NCBI GenBank assembly: GCA_028045305.1
Contig: JAOFTV010000007.1
Span: 1-64,000, forward strand
DNA length: 64,000 nt
Origin: Opitutales bacterium
GTDB lineage: Bacteria > Verrucomicrobiota > Verrucomicrobiia > Opitutales > Seribacteraceae
Direction of reading: 5' to 3'
Shown here: piece by piece, positions 28,601 to 37,121 of the stretch
How positions within the stretch are numbered: the stretch's first letter is position 1
How the letters are laid out: each line of letters starts with the position of its first letter
The notes under the pieces: model-generated
Seen by the model: the letters and a program-made list of their open reading frames with translations, nothing else
Database searches by the model: none
What the model was told of the DNA's origin: nothing
Program-made: the position numbers and the translations under genes

Positions 28601-29404
28601 GTCCAATGTGTAAACCTCACCACCTCCTAAACTGCTCAGCAAAGACCCAACAGGATCTTTGCTCCAATCATGAGAATCTAAATGTGCCTTAACCGCGTTA
28701 ATATTGGCAAAGCGAGATTGATCTACCTTGATACGATCGCTTTCAGTTGTTGCAACTTCAACAACCTCGCCAGTTTTATAATTTTCGAGGGCATCATATG
28801 TTTTGGCCGGGTTGATTTGAGCCTGAACCACATATTCTCTACCATTCAACCGATAGACCACTTCATCACCTTGCTTCAAGTAACGTGTGCCAGGCAAGAC
28901 TTCCAACCCAACTGCTTGTCCATCAAGTTCTAGGGTTTTCTTCTCCATTTCCCCTAACACAACATCCGAGACAGAGAATTCTGGAGATAATTCCATACCT
29001 CCATATAGAGCTTTTCCTCGATGGGTAGCATTGATGCGGTTAAGTGCCTCCTCAATAAGTTCGTCTATTTCATAACCATAAGTTTCAATTGCCGGTCCGT
29101 TCAAATTACTGCCTGACAACCTTGCAACTTCTTGTGCACGTTGGTTGACTTCACGTAATTTCTCCAAGTTTAAATGGCCGGCGTTAAGAAATTCCGTAGC
29201 GTAAGAGGCATTTCTCTGATACTGGGCTAATTTTCCTTTTTCCGCGTCAAGTTTGATCACGCGTGACATCCTTAGCCCATCATCTTCAGGCAGGGTAATT
29301 TTTTGGCCGGTGGATATTTGTTGGTCTAACTTTAAACGCTGCAAATCCAACTCGCGAATTCGCTGAGTTACAGATTCTGAAACATTGAGGTTAGGTATGC
29401 GCAC
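25634..29404 (-). CDS. flgL: Flagellar hook-associated protein 3, greatly expanded
   Basis: FlgL joins hook and filament. The N-terminal helical D0/D1 region (residues 1-130: MRIPNLNVSESVTQRI, LDQQISTGQKITLPEDDGLRMS) and the C-terminal one (about 1140-1256, ending ISTAYQAAMQVGANLLNTSLLNYL) are standard. Between them lie about 1000 extra residues, so the protein is 1256 long against roughly 300-500 in most bacteria. The insert holds repeated short motifs (Y-x-x-G-D/Q-x-V-x-x-x-G-x-x-Y/W) around residues 315-355, 570-615, 735-760, 813-850 and 865-900. Several are flanked by Trp, like CBM5/12 chitin-binding modules. A Gly-rich beta repeat is at about 975-1020. These would be surface exposed. The start is GTG and flgK lies 8 bases upstream. 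Confidence 0.93.
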   Translation of the reverse strand: MRIPNLNVSESVTQRIRELDLQRLKLDQQISTGQKITLPEDDGLRMSRVIKLDAEKGKLAQYQRNASYATEFLNAGHLNLEKLREVNQRAQEVARLSGSNLNGPAIETYGYEIDELIEEALNRINATHRGKALYGGMELSPEFSVSDVVLGEMEKKTLELDGQAVGLEVLPGTRYLKQGDEVVYRLNGREYVVQAQINPAKTYDALENYKTGEVVEVATTESDRIKVDQSRFANINAVKAHLDSHDWSKDPVGSLLSSLGGGEVYTLDASQIKEVAVSLGAQSNIDFFPSYGAYFSIVEDSGELWLEPVENEIPQWDPKESYSSGDVVNWGNQTVQANGDISANQKFNESLWTSLPNASTQAYRFTSGDKISYFEALTDSTGTFPEIGSDNWKKISPFETASNVSTTKALEVLRDLINSDAYFLSDSQTVQDPASLLDPTDPSYEPTSYLGFVRGSRASSDTHDYDIDLKAQISASGVLEVTGNVGSTFIGEAEYISGYDSRSYFTNQLDALAKEKASSLFPNTDYDGLTQAEKDMVWDSVKESKQTWSLNVGQQNEEAGSKINIELTKPWKRLQPYQSGQIVDFDGKLWMSLSDENFNHLPTQESSSFWREVGSGYDAGREDWSIKNTGQETKFFFTTPDGKLFDDRQEAESHTYDILLNSASRTYTDANVLFNDIANMVREIGYPVAKFETQGSESSALVSFDASSQTYRLSALPDGQAQVGGLFARGSIKSKGDNLENSDVIQYGGTYFVVLSTSPSVDESTSAEHTDPISALIPKGEKLYDSVDKRLYLSLGADLPIDGREKIVESDISMPIQRGDYIYDRPSDSYYVATEDVSDASSVAITSSPLFSKVSAFVSEQGAEWSANRNYFKGQIVLHEGVYYECQTNGKPLVNGDIVGFDNRDDDEFLGSDGDYHRPLLSPSEEFFLDVPDALNQEYMDMQRAKGEPIFNNVWLPVAQPIEHVLSFTAENQVNAQVKIEPAGSNGIDAEVEVLTDSNGKVTGLRVDHPGKYFFPNSSSDPTTISIPESYKVAEIVLPDGQSFEAEVIWGENPNDPGPFIITGFSISEEALSARTDTPMGPRLGDSYSFASGAKTFLDHRDSNGNVIGVTYTGSKENAEFYVGKDSKISSFLNAENNNTSELADLLDSMVELRNGLRENDPTKMAQQIQNTEKDLISFENKVVDKMGELSSVMVRMETVRAHDEEYHLALDQRLANDLDVDISDAIMRLTQISTAYQAAMQVGANLLNTSLLNYL

Positions 29405-29412
29405 TTTAAGAA

Positions 29413-32400
29413 TTATTTAAGAAGACCCATTACAACTAATTCCAACATTTTGTCCAAGGTATTAAGTACACGAGAAGAAGCCTGAAAAGAACGTTGAAAG
29501 CGCATGAGGTCAGCAACCTCCTCGTCAATAGATACGGAACTGATGGATCTTCTCTGTTCGAGCAAGAAATTTTCCACGGATTTTTGATGCTCCAGATTAT
29601 CTGAGAGGTCTGAAAGGTTAGTCCCAAGATCAGAATTCATCAAAGCGACTTTTTCCACATAATCGCCACTTATACCCATTTCCGCTATTTTCAGAGCAAC
29701 TTCATTTGCCCCCATGGTATCTGAATTTGTAGCCAATAAAGTATCTGCGGATAAATTGGCATCAATTCTTAAACTAGAAGCAAGATTCCAGGAATTTGCT
29801 GGGAGTGCCCGAAATGTAAAATTATCTCCAATTATAGGAAGTTTTGCCCCATCCTCTAAACCTTCCAACCGGAAAGGAATCGTTTCATAAGCCATCATTA
29901 ATGACCGACCATCATCTTCGGTGCCAGTGGACAAATCTTCGCCGGGATAAGTAATGTCGTTTTCCATGGTCACATTCTGCATTCTTCTTGCAGAACCATA
30001 AAAAGAAAACAGGTCACCAGATTCATCACTACGGAAAAGAGTCTCCGCTTCATCGCCACCTCTGTAGTAAGGAACTAAACCCTCAAAATCCTCAGGAAAA
30101 ACCGGGGTAGTGCTCACAATAGTAAAATCTTCTGAGTCAGCAATAGGCAGCATCATGTCAACCTCCTCACGATATAATTTGACAAAAGCGTCCCCTTCCC
30201 TACCGAAATATCCGTACTCCTCTTCCATCAAAGAATTTCTGCCCACGACTGGACGAGTTAGAATAGCATCAAACCCAAAAAGATACGAACCTGGAACATC
30301 GGTAGGGTTGTAAATTCCGTTGATTTGCTCAACAAATGAAGAAACCATACCATTTAAATCAGTACGAAATTTATCTAAATGCTGAGTCCTTGAATCTTGG
30401 TATCCCTTAATCGCTCCATTTTGTATATCCAATCTTTTACCATCAACAAATACAGAGTCAGTAGATGGTAATGAATTACCACCATTTACTACATTGAACC
30501 CCTGAATCGCTCCATCATTAATGACTGCCTCAGCTAGCCCAAGGTTAAGTTCCACTAATGAACTGTTATTTAAGTTATGGCCATTGGGATAGGTTTTTCG
30601 AATAATGGTATAAGGATCATTTTCATCTAAAAGTTGAGGCTTAAAGACCTTGAAGTATTCTTGCCATTGAGTATCTGCAGGATTGAATTCAGTGGGGTCA
30701 ATATCTGGAGGTGGCGCAGTAACAATAAAATGAGTAACTCCTCCTTGGTCTCCCTGATTATCATAAAAATAAATCTCGTTTCTTTGGAAACGCATAGGAA
30801 CTTCTGATTTTTTGAAATTATCTATTGACTGAGCCCGCTGGGTCATTGCATTGACAAGCAAATCATCACCATTTGATAGGGTCAGGTAATGACCAGCGTT
30901 CCTAAGATCAAATTCAGGGTTCGGATTTTCTATTAGAGTAGCGACGCCATCGAAAACTTGACCAATTTGTCCAGCATTTCCACTTTGAAGAAAGTCTCTC
31001 AATCCAGGAACTTCAATATCTCGTAAAGTGTCTACATTAAATTCGAAAAAATTATTTTCAAATTTCACGACATCACCAGCTTCATAGCTCTGTGTAAGAA
31101 ACCATCGTTCATTCTCGCCAGTAGTCGTTGTAAAATAAGAAAGATCATCAACTTTCCTAGGAGGCGTAGTACCAAGGGCAACCAAACCACCATATTCGTT
31201 TCCTAAAACAATTCCACCTTCATCAAGACCAACAATTTCTGTTCCAGCCTCAATAGTCTTCCAAGCTTGAAAATAGGAATCTCCGTATTTTAAAACTTCG
31301 CCCTTTGAATATTCCCGTGAAACAACTTGGGAATCAAGTAAGGCGACTTCTTCTGCATTTGCAATTAAAGGATCATCAACTGCCAATAGTTTAAATCCAT
31401 CCAAAACTTCACCAGCTTTTCCTCCATCTTTTAAAAGATTAGCGGGTATTCGACTGCCATTAGGAAGATCTTTTTCTAACTGATAAAAATTATCACCATA
31501 TTTGAGTACAGATCCAGTTTGGTATACTTGTGCTAAGTCGCGACTTTGCTCAAATGCTAAAACACTTGATGGACCAATTTTTTCGGTCGCTTGATACAAT
31601 TTACCTTCGTAATAAATTTGATCATTCTCGTCAAAAGTCTCCAAATGAGAATATCGACGAACAGTTTCCGGAAATACCTTGCCAGATGGAGGTAACTCGG
31701 AAATTTTCAAAAACATTTTATCGTCCTGCAAATCAGACCCTGCCAAGGTTCGCCCCAAAGATTGAAAGAAGGCACCACCTTGGCTAAAAACCTCGCCAGT
31801 CTCAAAGTTCGACAGGCTTTTACCTTCGCCTAAATCCTCTTTAATCAAAGGAGGAGCAAATGTAACAAGTACAGGACCATTCGTGTCGCTATACTGAGTT
31901 CCACCATCGAGGACTTCGACGAATCCTAAAGAACCTGAAGCGTCGATCTTTGCACGGATTTTGGCACCTGTTCCGCCGTCATTTTGCAGGCTTACTATGT
32001 TACCAAAATCCTTGGTTAAAGTGGCGGTAAAAACGGGAGATTCCTCCGCATTTTCGTTAAGATTTTTAACACTTACAAGTTTTACCACCTGTCCATCTTT
32101 ATCAGTCGAATTAATCTCCCAAAATCCTGTTTCTCTGCCAGTTTTTTCATCTACCTCAGGATCAATTTTAAAGTCAATCAATTGGGACAAGTCTTCGAGT
32201 AAGCCTTGCCTTCTATCACGGTAAGAAACGGCTGCTCCTCGGTCTAAAAGCTCAAATCGTTTAATTTGAAGGTTTACCTCATGAAGTTGCTTAAGAAGCC
32301 TGTTGACCGAAGACACCGATTGCTCGACGTTAGAAGATAAAACAGAATCAATTTCGTCTAAACCTTCACCTGCATCGTTGAATCTCTTGGATAGTGTCTG

Positions 32401-32868
32401 AATCTTGTTAAATATTTCTTGTTTGGCGGTTGCTTCGTCAGGGGAAGCAGAAAGTTCTTGAAATGAGTTAAACAAGTCGTCTAGGGCACGGGCAAGCCCA
32501 CCTGCAGATAAGTTACTGTCATGGAAATCATCAAGTCCTCCATCAATCCCTTGGCGATCGATACTTTCTCCAAGAGTTGCCTGTAAAAGAACAAGTATTT
32601 CTTTTTGTGCATCAAGAGCAGATGACTCTCCAAACTCTGATAACAAGCGTTTGTCAAGAAGTGGATTCCTGGCTTGCTCCAAACCGCTATGGTTCAAAGT
32701 TGAGGTATTTAAACCACCGAGCTCAGAATGCATAGATCCTTCCTTGAGAAGAATCCTTTGCCGTGCATAATTTTCGTCGTCTACATGAGCTAAGTTTCTA
32801 CCAGCAGTTTCTGCGGCTTTTGCATGATACCTCAGTGCATTAGTGGTTTTTACAATTTCACCAAGCAT
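29413..32868 (-). CDS. flgK: Flagellar hook-associated protein 1, greatly expanded
   Basis: FlgK is the first hook-filament junction protein. N-terminal D0 (TAGRNLAHVDDENYARQRI, the family TASxNIANxxTPGYSRQ pattern) and helical D1 (to about residue 230) are present. The C-terminal EEVADLMRFQRSFQASSRVLNTLDKML is canonical. The product has 1151 residues against about 450-650 normally. The extra middle contains modules resembling those of FlgL: GEVFSQGGAFFQS (about 358), NDQIYYEGKLYQA (415), GSVLKYGDNFYQL (452), GEVLKYGDSYFQAW (523) and AGDVVKFENNFFEF (597). There are two Gly-rich beta repeats near 300-335 and 780-810. Shared insert types suggest that FlgK and FlgL evolved together. Confidence 0.94.
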   Translation of the reverse strand: MLGEIVKTTNALRYHAKAAETAGRNLAHVDDENYARQRILLKEGSMHSELGGLNTSTLNHSGLEQARNPLLDKRLLSEFGESSALDAQKEILVLLQATLGESIDRQGIDGGLDDFHDSNLSAGGLARALDDLFNSFQELSASPDEATAKQEIFNKIQTLSKRFNDAGEGLDEIDSVLSSNVEQSVSSVNRLLKQLHEVNLQIKRFELLDRGAAVSYRDRRQGLLEDLSQLIDFKIDPEVDEKTGRETGFWEINSTDKDGQVVKLVSVKNLNENAEESPVFTATLTKDFGNIVSLQNDGGTGAKIRAKIDASGSLGFVEVLDGGTQYSDTNGPVLVTFAPPLIKEDLGEGKSLSNFETGEVFSQGGAFFQSLGRTLAGSDLQDDKMFLKISELPPSGKVFPETVRRYSHLETFDENDQIYYEGKLYQATEKIGPSSVLAFEQSRDLAQVYQTGSVLKYGDNFYQLEKDLPNGSRIPANLLKDGGKAGEVLDGFKLLAVDDPLIANAEEVALLDSQVVSREYSKGEVLKYGDSYFQAWKTIEAGTEIVGLDEGGIVLGNEYGGLVALGTTPPRKVDDLSYFTTTTGENERWFLTQSYEAGDVVKFENNFFEFNVDTLRDIEVPGLRDFLQSGNAGQIGQVFDGVATLIENPNPEFDLRNAGHYLTLSNGDDLLVNAMTQRAQSIDNFKKSEVPMRFQRNEIYFYDNQGDQGGVTHFIVTAPPPDIDPTEFNPADTQWQEYFKVFKPQLLDENDPYTIIRKTYPNGHNLNNSSLVELNLGLAEAVINDGAIQGFNVVNGGNSLPSTDSVFVDGKRLDIQNGAIKGYQDSRTQHLDKFRTDLNGMVSSFVEQINGIYNPTDVPGSYLFGFDAILTRPVVGRNSLMEEEYGYFGREGDAFVKLYREEVDMMLPIADSEDFTIVSTTPVFPEDFEGLVPYYRGGDEAETLFRSDESGDLFSFYGSARRMQNVTMENDITYPGEDLSTGTEDDGRSLMMAYETIPFRLEGLEDGAKLPIIGDNFTFRALPANSWNLASSLRIDANLSADTLLATNSDTMGANEVALKIAEMGISGDYVEKVALMNSDLGTNLSDLSDNLEHQKSVENFLLEQRRSISSVSIDEEVADLMRFQRSFQASSRVLNTLDKMLELVVMGLLK

Positions 32869-32886
32869 ATCTTAAAAGCGATAAGT

Positions 32887-33417
32887 TCAAGCTCTCTCAC
32901 TCAGTTGTGAGCGATTTACAGTAGAAAGGGATTTTTTCTTTCCGGTTGAGGAATAAGTTTTTGAGTGACCAGCAGGGTCGGTAGCACCTAAAATTTGATC
33001 TGTTACTTCGACTAACCTTGCCAGTAGACGCTGGTTTTGCATGACCTTCTCACGAACCCTAGTAATAAGAGAGTTGATTTCTTCAATGATGCTCTCGAAC
33101 ATTGGTCGAGTCACATCGGGGAAATGAGGCACCAACTCACTAAGGGTCGATCTTCCTGGCTCACCAAAAGATTTAGCAAGCGTGCAAACCATACCTTGTC
33201 TGCGTTTTTGGAGAATTTGACTTGCTTCCATTTGTGTTTGCACCGATTGGTTAAGTTGCAAAAGACTATCTTCCTTTCGATTCAAGATGCTTTGTTGCTG
33301 AGCACTAAGTAAGCCAATGAGACCTCCGTATTCTTGAAGTTCATCACGAAGTAGGTTCAACAACTCCTCCCAATCAAACTTGTATAAGTCCCGGTTTGCC
33401 TGAGAAAGATTAACCAT
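32887..33417 (-). CDS. flgN: FlgN-type export chaperone
   Basis: FlgN is the cytosolic chaperone that delivers FlgK and FlgL to the export gate. The 176-residue protein is almost all helical and charged, with heptad-like Leu/Gln patterns (LLNLLRDELQEYGGLIGLLS, then QQQSILNRKEDSLLQL) and a late SLITRVREKVMQNQRLLARL segment typical of FlgN. The gene lies immediately upstream of flgK, the expected place. The C-terminus is a Ser/Lys-rich tail. Sequence conservation in this family is low, so the call rests on pattern and position. It overlaps flgJ by 8 bases. Confidence 0.85.
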   Translation of the reverse strand: MVNLSQANRDLYKFDWEELLNLLRDELQEYGGLIGLLSAQQQSILNRKEDSLLQLNQSVQTQMEASQILQKRRQGMVCTLAKSFGEPGRSTLSELVPHFPDVTRPMFESIIEEINSLITRVREKVMQNQRLLARLVEVTDQILGATDPAGHSKTYSSTGKKKSLSTVNRSQLSERA

Positions 33418-33760
33418 TGTGATCAGGGTTTAGTTTTTTCTTCGGTGAAGACTGCATTCCATTCAATTGCTGTTGCAGGATAGTAGATATGCCAAAACCT
33501 CCACCTTGGGCAATGCTCTCGGAAATAGCATCCGTAAAGAAATGGCGATAAAGACGACTTCCCTCGCTATCCTCGTTAAAAACACCTTTAAACATCGGCT
33601 TTAAGGCATCGTTTAAAAACTGCTTAACAAGGACTGACTCAAATTGTTGACTAACCGCAGCATTTTTTTGTTCGTCTGAAGCATGTTTCGAGTGAACCAT
33701 TTCCTTGAGCATAGAAGAGTCCATGCCTACAAACTTTGAGCCTATTCCTTCTACTTCCAT
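33410..33760 (-). CDS. flgJ: Rod-binding protein FlgJ (N-terminal domain only)
   Basis: FlgJ caps the growing rod. The 116-residue protein has the rod-binding domain: AAVSQQFESVLVKQFLNDALKP, with HFFTDAISESIAQGGGFGIS corresponding to the family YQSMLDQQLAQxIAxxGGxGLA pattern. The C-terminal muramidase domain of the E. coli protein is absent. Wall penetration must therefore rely on another enzyme, as in many non-gammaproteobacteria. It sits between flgI (1-base gap) and flgN. Confidence 0.9.
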   Translation of the reverse strand: MEVEGIGSKFVGMDSSMLKEMVHSKHASDEQKNAAVSQQFESVLVKQFLNDALKPMFKGVFNEDSEGSRLYRHFFTDAISESIAQGGGFGISTILQQQLNGMQSSPKKKLNPDHNG

Positions 33761-33761
33761 A

Positions 33762-34862
33762 TCAGTTTATAATAAGTTCAGCCTGAAGGGCCCCAGCGTT
33801 TTTTATTGATTGCAAGATCGAAGACATTTCCCGAGTAGTTAGTCCGAGCTTGTTCAAGGCTGTCGCCAATTCGTTGACCGTAGTGGCACCTGGTGGATCC
33901 AATTCTCCAATTGCTTCAAACCTTCCAACCTCTTCGATGAGTTCCGCATTTTCTCCCTCCATCAAAGTTGTAGCACCTTGTGAAAAAGGGAGAGGTTGGC
34001 TCACCCCCGTTGTTGGATTAAGAAAGATCGTTATATTACTGCTACTCACAGCGACCGGAGATATACGAACATTTTGAGTAGCCACAATTGTTCCCGTTCT
34101 TTCGTTGACAATGACTTTGGCGGGCACGTCTGGTTTTACATCAATACCTCCAATTGCAGCTATAAAATTAGTAGTTTGACCAGCAAAAGTAGATGGTATG
34201 CGTACATTCACTACCCCTCCATCTTCAGCTAAGGATGTACCTGGATAATAATTATTTATAGCCTCTGCCATTTTAACAGCGGTTAAATTATCTGGGGAAC
34301 GAAGAATCAAGTCCAAGGAGTTGTTTCGGACAATCGAAATAGGGATCTCTCGCTCTACCGTGCCCCCATTCGTAACCATTCCAACAGTTGGATGGTTCAC
34401 CTGAACATTTCCGCCAGCATTACCGGCAGAAAGACCTCCCACAGAAACTGCACCTTGAGACACAGCATATACGACACCATCAGCACCCCTTAATGGAGTT
34501 TGAAGCAGGATTCCGCCCTGAAGAGAATCTGCATTTCCAATAGAAGAAACCGTAACATCGATTTTCCCACCCTCCTTAGCAAAAGCACCTATTTCTGCAG
34601 TTACCATAACCGCAGCAATATTTCTCGATTTATCTGCTTTGTCTGCTCGGATCCCCAAGGTTTCCAGTGCGTTGAGAATGCCAAGCTCGGTATACTCGAT
34701 ACGAGAATCTCCCTGCCCCGCTAGACCTGTAACTATACCGTAGCCGTATAACTGATTGCTTCGACTCCCACGCACATCCGTAAGATCTTTGATTCTAGCG
34801 GCATTTAGTGATACGCAACTGAGGATCAGAACAAAGCTAAAAAAATGCATTCGTAAAATCAT
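33762..34862 (-). CDS. flgI: Flagellar P-ring protein FlgI
   Basis: FlgI forms the periplasmic P ring around the rod. The signal peptide MHFFSFVLILSCVSLNAA precedes ARIKDLTDVRGSRSNQLYGYG, the canonical mature start. Other family segments are GIVTGLAGQGDS, AAVMVTAEIGAFAKEGGKID, GGILLQTPLRGADG and VVNVRIPSTFAGQ. The C-terminus LATALNKLGLTTREMSSILQSIKNAGAL is typical. The ATG at 34862 (MILRMHFF) is preferred to a TTG two codons earlier. It is 8 bases downstream of flgH. P- and L-ring genes indicate a Gram-negative envelope. Confidence 0.97.
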   Translation of the reverse strand: MILRMHFFSFVLILSCVSLNAARIKDLTDVRGSRSNQLYGYGIVTGLAGQGDSRIEYTELGILNALETLGIRADKADKSRNIAAVMVTAEIGAFAKEGGKIDVTVSSIGNADSLQGGILLQTPLRGADGVVYAVSQGAVSVGGLSAGNAGGNVQVNHPTVGMVTNGGTVEREIPISIVRNNSLDLILRSPDNLTAVKMAEAINNYYPGTSLAEDGGVVNVRIPSTFAGQTTNFIAAIGGIDVKPDVPAKVIVNERTGTIVATQNVRISPVAVSSSNITIFLNPTTGVSQPLPFSQGATTLMEGENAELIEEVGRFEAIGELDPPGATTVNELATALNKLGLTTREMSSILQSIKNAGALQAELIIN

Positions 34863-34870
34863 TTGCAAGA

Positions 34871-35506
34871 CTAGAAAGGATTAATGACGGAAGCTAAACG
34901 CTGATACCAAGACTGTTTTTGGGCATCATTCAAACTTCCCTTGGATACGAATTCAACTTGAGCATCCGCAATATACTGTGAGGAAACGATATTGCGGTAA
35001 CGTAAACCGTCCTTAAAACCAAATCCAATATCTTCCTGGCGAACCATTCCTTTGAGTACGGCATAATAACTTTCGCCCGAAAATGTTACCATTCTCGCAC
35101 CTTCAAGAACGAGAACGCCATTAGGAAGCACATCAATTACAATAACGCTTAAGCGTCCCTTGAGGTCTTGAGTATTTGCAATCGACCCACCACCTTGGCT
35201 GTTGCTTTTAGTTTCAATTTGAGTCGACGGTAATTGACCATTGTGCGTCCCCATTTTGCTGTTTGCAAAAAGGAACTGTTGAACTGCATTCTCAATTTGA
35301 GAATTACGATTTCTGACTGAATTCTGTGAGGCAGCCAAAGAAGAGCTTTCCGCAACATCAATTGTTATTAGGTCACCAACTTTAAATGCTCGTTTCCCAC
35401 CAAATAAACCTCGTTGATCGCTGGAGCTTCTCAACCAGAGCGAAGTGCCGAAAACATCTGCACCCACAAATAACAAAAGAATAAAAAATACTTTATTAAA
35501 CATCAT
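34871..35506 (-). CDS. flgH: Flagellar L-ring protein FlgH, without lipobox cysteine
   Basis: FlgH builds the outer-membrane L ring. The 211-residue protein has an N-terminal hydrophobic signal (MMFNKVFFILLLFVGADVFG), the GKRAFKVGDLITIDVAESSS region, then GRLSVIVIDVLPNGVLVLEG with FSGE and VRQEDI. SSQYIADAQVEFVSKGSL corresponds to the family IADARIxYxGxG. It contains no cysteine at all, so it cannot be the lipoprotein known from E. coli and would be cleaved by ordinary signal peptidase. It overlaps flgA by 4 bases. Confidence 0.94.
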   Translation of the reverse strand: MMFNKVFFILLLFVGADVFGTSLWLRSSSDQRGLFGGKRAFKVGDLITIDVAESSSLAASQNSVRNRNSQIENAVQQFLFANSKMGTHNGQLPSTQIETKSNSQGGGSIANTQDLKGRLSVIVIDVLPNGVLVLEGARMVTFSGESYYAVLKGMVRQEDIGFGFKDGLRYRNIVSSQYIADAQVEFVSKGSLNDAQKQSWYQRLASVINPF

Positions 35507-36324
35507 AGATGTACCTTGACACTGTTTCCGTCCAACACTTTAGCACTAAATTCTTTGTTGGAACTAATATTTTTAACACGAACCGTAGAATCTTTTACTC
35601 CATTTTCTAAAGCCACGCCCTTCATGGTGACATAAATACCATTTCCTGATGCAAAAACATTTACCAAGTCGCCTTTTTCAATAAGGGTTGTTTTGGAAAG
35701 CAAATTCCACTTTAGTGGGTTTCCTGGTTTGAGGTTAGAATCAATTTGATACCCCGAAAGCTTGGCAGATGCGGGTACTGAATTTGCATGACTTTTCAGC
35801 ACATCAACTTCTCTAAGTTCGAAACTACCCAAGGAAGGGGTTGCCCCACGAGTAAGAGGTACTTTGGAAAACAAGACATCCTGCATATGAGCCAACCTTA
35901 AAGGCATAGAGAAATCACCTTTTTTCTGTCCTTTATCCCAAATGCTAAAACGGGCAAAAGTACTTCCTACAAGCTCCTCAGGATTACAGTCTCTAATCTT
36001 TACTTGAAAATTAGAACTAACCTTGAGAGGAGTCCATTCACGTCCAAGAAAAGCCAATACCTTACCCTCGACTTGGTAGCGATGCTTGAGTAATTCGCTT
36101 AGCCTAGCTTCTAGCATGGATCGATCCAATAACTGACTACCTGAGTCTAAGGTATGGCTATTGGAAGTGTGTGAAGAGTGTGAATTGGAAAAAAAAGCGG
36201 ATGTCTTTTTTTGAATATCATCACCAGAATGTGTAGGGAAAGAAATAGGTTTGAGAAACCTTTCAACTCCCGCATTTACAATAGATACAAGAAATAAAGA
36301 AATCCCTATTAAACAGAATTTCAT
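35503..36324 (-). CDS. flgA: FlgA, P-ring assembly chaperone
   Basis: FlgA is the periplasmic chaperone for P-ring polymerisation. The 273-residue protein has a signal peptide (MKFCLIGISLFLVSIVNA). Its C-terminal half is SAF/ChapFlgA-like: LSGYQIDSNLKPGNPLKWNLL, LIEKGDLVNVFASGNGIYVTMKGVALENG, and VRVKNISSNKEFSAKVLDGNSVKV. These match the family LxxGxxVRVxNxxSxKxVxGxV pattern. The N-terminal half (residues 25-130) is Ser/His-rich at first and less conserved. The position between flgG and flgH is as in many phyla. Confidence 0.92.
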   Translation of the reverse strand: MKFCLIGISLFLVSIVNAGVERFLKPISFPTHSGDDIQKKTSAFFSNSHSSHTSNSHTLDSGSQLLDRSMLEARLSELLKHRYQVEGKVLAFLGREWTPLKVSSNFQVKIRDCNPEELVGSTFARFSIWDKGQKKGDFSMPLRLAHMQDVLFSKVPLTRGATPSLGSFELREVDVLKSHANSVPASAKLSGYQIDSNLKPGNPLKWNLLSKTTLIEKGDLVNVFASGNGIYVTMKGVALENGVKDSTVRVKNISSNKEFSAKVLDGNSVKVHL

Positions 36325-36327
36325 CGA

Positions 36328-37110
36328 TTATCGCTTGAGCTGATTGACTCGTGAAAGCATATCATCCGAAGTCTGTATGGATTTAGAATTCACTTCGTAA
36401 GCACGCTGAGCAATGATCATGTTAACCATCTCTTCCACAACATTTACATTCGACATTTCTAAGTATCCTTGTTGCAGCACCCCAAAACCGTTTTCTCCCG
36501 GAGCACCAATTTCGGGGGGACCGCTAGCTTCAGTTTCAATATATAAATTTCCTCCCTGTGACTTAAGTCCTGAAGGGTTTGGAAAACGAACTAATTCTAA
36601 TTGGCCGATAATTTGAGTGCCATCTGCAGTTTCAGCAGAAACTTCTCCAGTGGGCGAAATGAATACATTCGTTACTTCTGGGTCAACTTGTAAGCCAGCG
36701 GCAAGAGGCAAAGCGTCTGCGGTGGTAATCTGCCCATCTGGACCAATCTTGAAAGCTCCGTCTCGCGTGTAAGCCTCAGTGCCGTCAGCCTTCTCAACTT
36801 GAAAAAATCCTCCTCCATCAATTGCCACATCCAACTTTTCGCTTGTCTGAGTAAGTTGGCCCTGAGTAAAAATTTTTGCGGTGGAAACTACCTTTGTACC
36901 ATTGCCCATTTCAACTCCTGTCGGAATAACATTACCCGCACCAGTTTGACCTCCAGATTGTCGAGGGTTTTGGTAGAGCAAATCTTGAAATTCAATTTTA
37001 TTCTTCTTATAGCCAGTTGTATTTACATTGGCAATGTTGTTGGAAATAACATTCAGATTTAGTTGCTGGGCCTGCATACCAGTCGCTCCGGAATAAAGGG
37101 ATAAGTTCAT
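36328..37110 (-). CDS. flgG: Distal rod protein FlgG
   Basis: FlgG is the distal rod subunit. The 260-residue protein has NLSLYSGATGMQAQQLNLNV with ISNNIANVNTTGYKKNKIEFQDLLY, the hallmark N-terminus. GNGTKVVSTAKIFTQGQLTQT and the rod-specific QGYLEMSNVNVVEEMVNMIIAQRAYEVNSKSIQTSDDML C-terminus are also present. It lies 11 bases downstream of flgF. The length equals the usual 260-262. Confidence 0.97.
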   Translation of the reverse strand: MNLSLYSGATGMQAQQLNLNVISNNIANVNTTGYKKNKIEFQDLLYQNPRQSGGQTGAGNVIPTGVEMGNGTKVVSTAKIFTQGQLTQTSEKLDVAIDGGGFFQVEKADGTEAYTRDGAFKIGPDGQITTADALPLAAGLQVDPEVTNVFISPTGEVSAETADGTQIIGQLELVRFPNPSGLKSQGGNLYIETEASGPPEIGAPGENGFGVLQQGYLEMSNVNVVEEMVNMIIAQRAYEVNSKSIQTSDDMLSRVNQLKR

Positions 37111-37121
37111 AATTATTTTTG

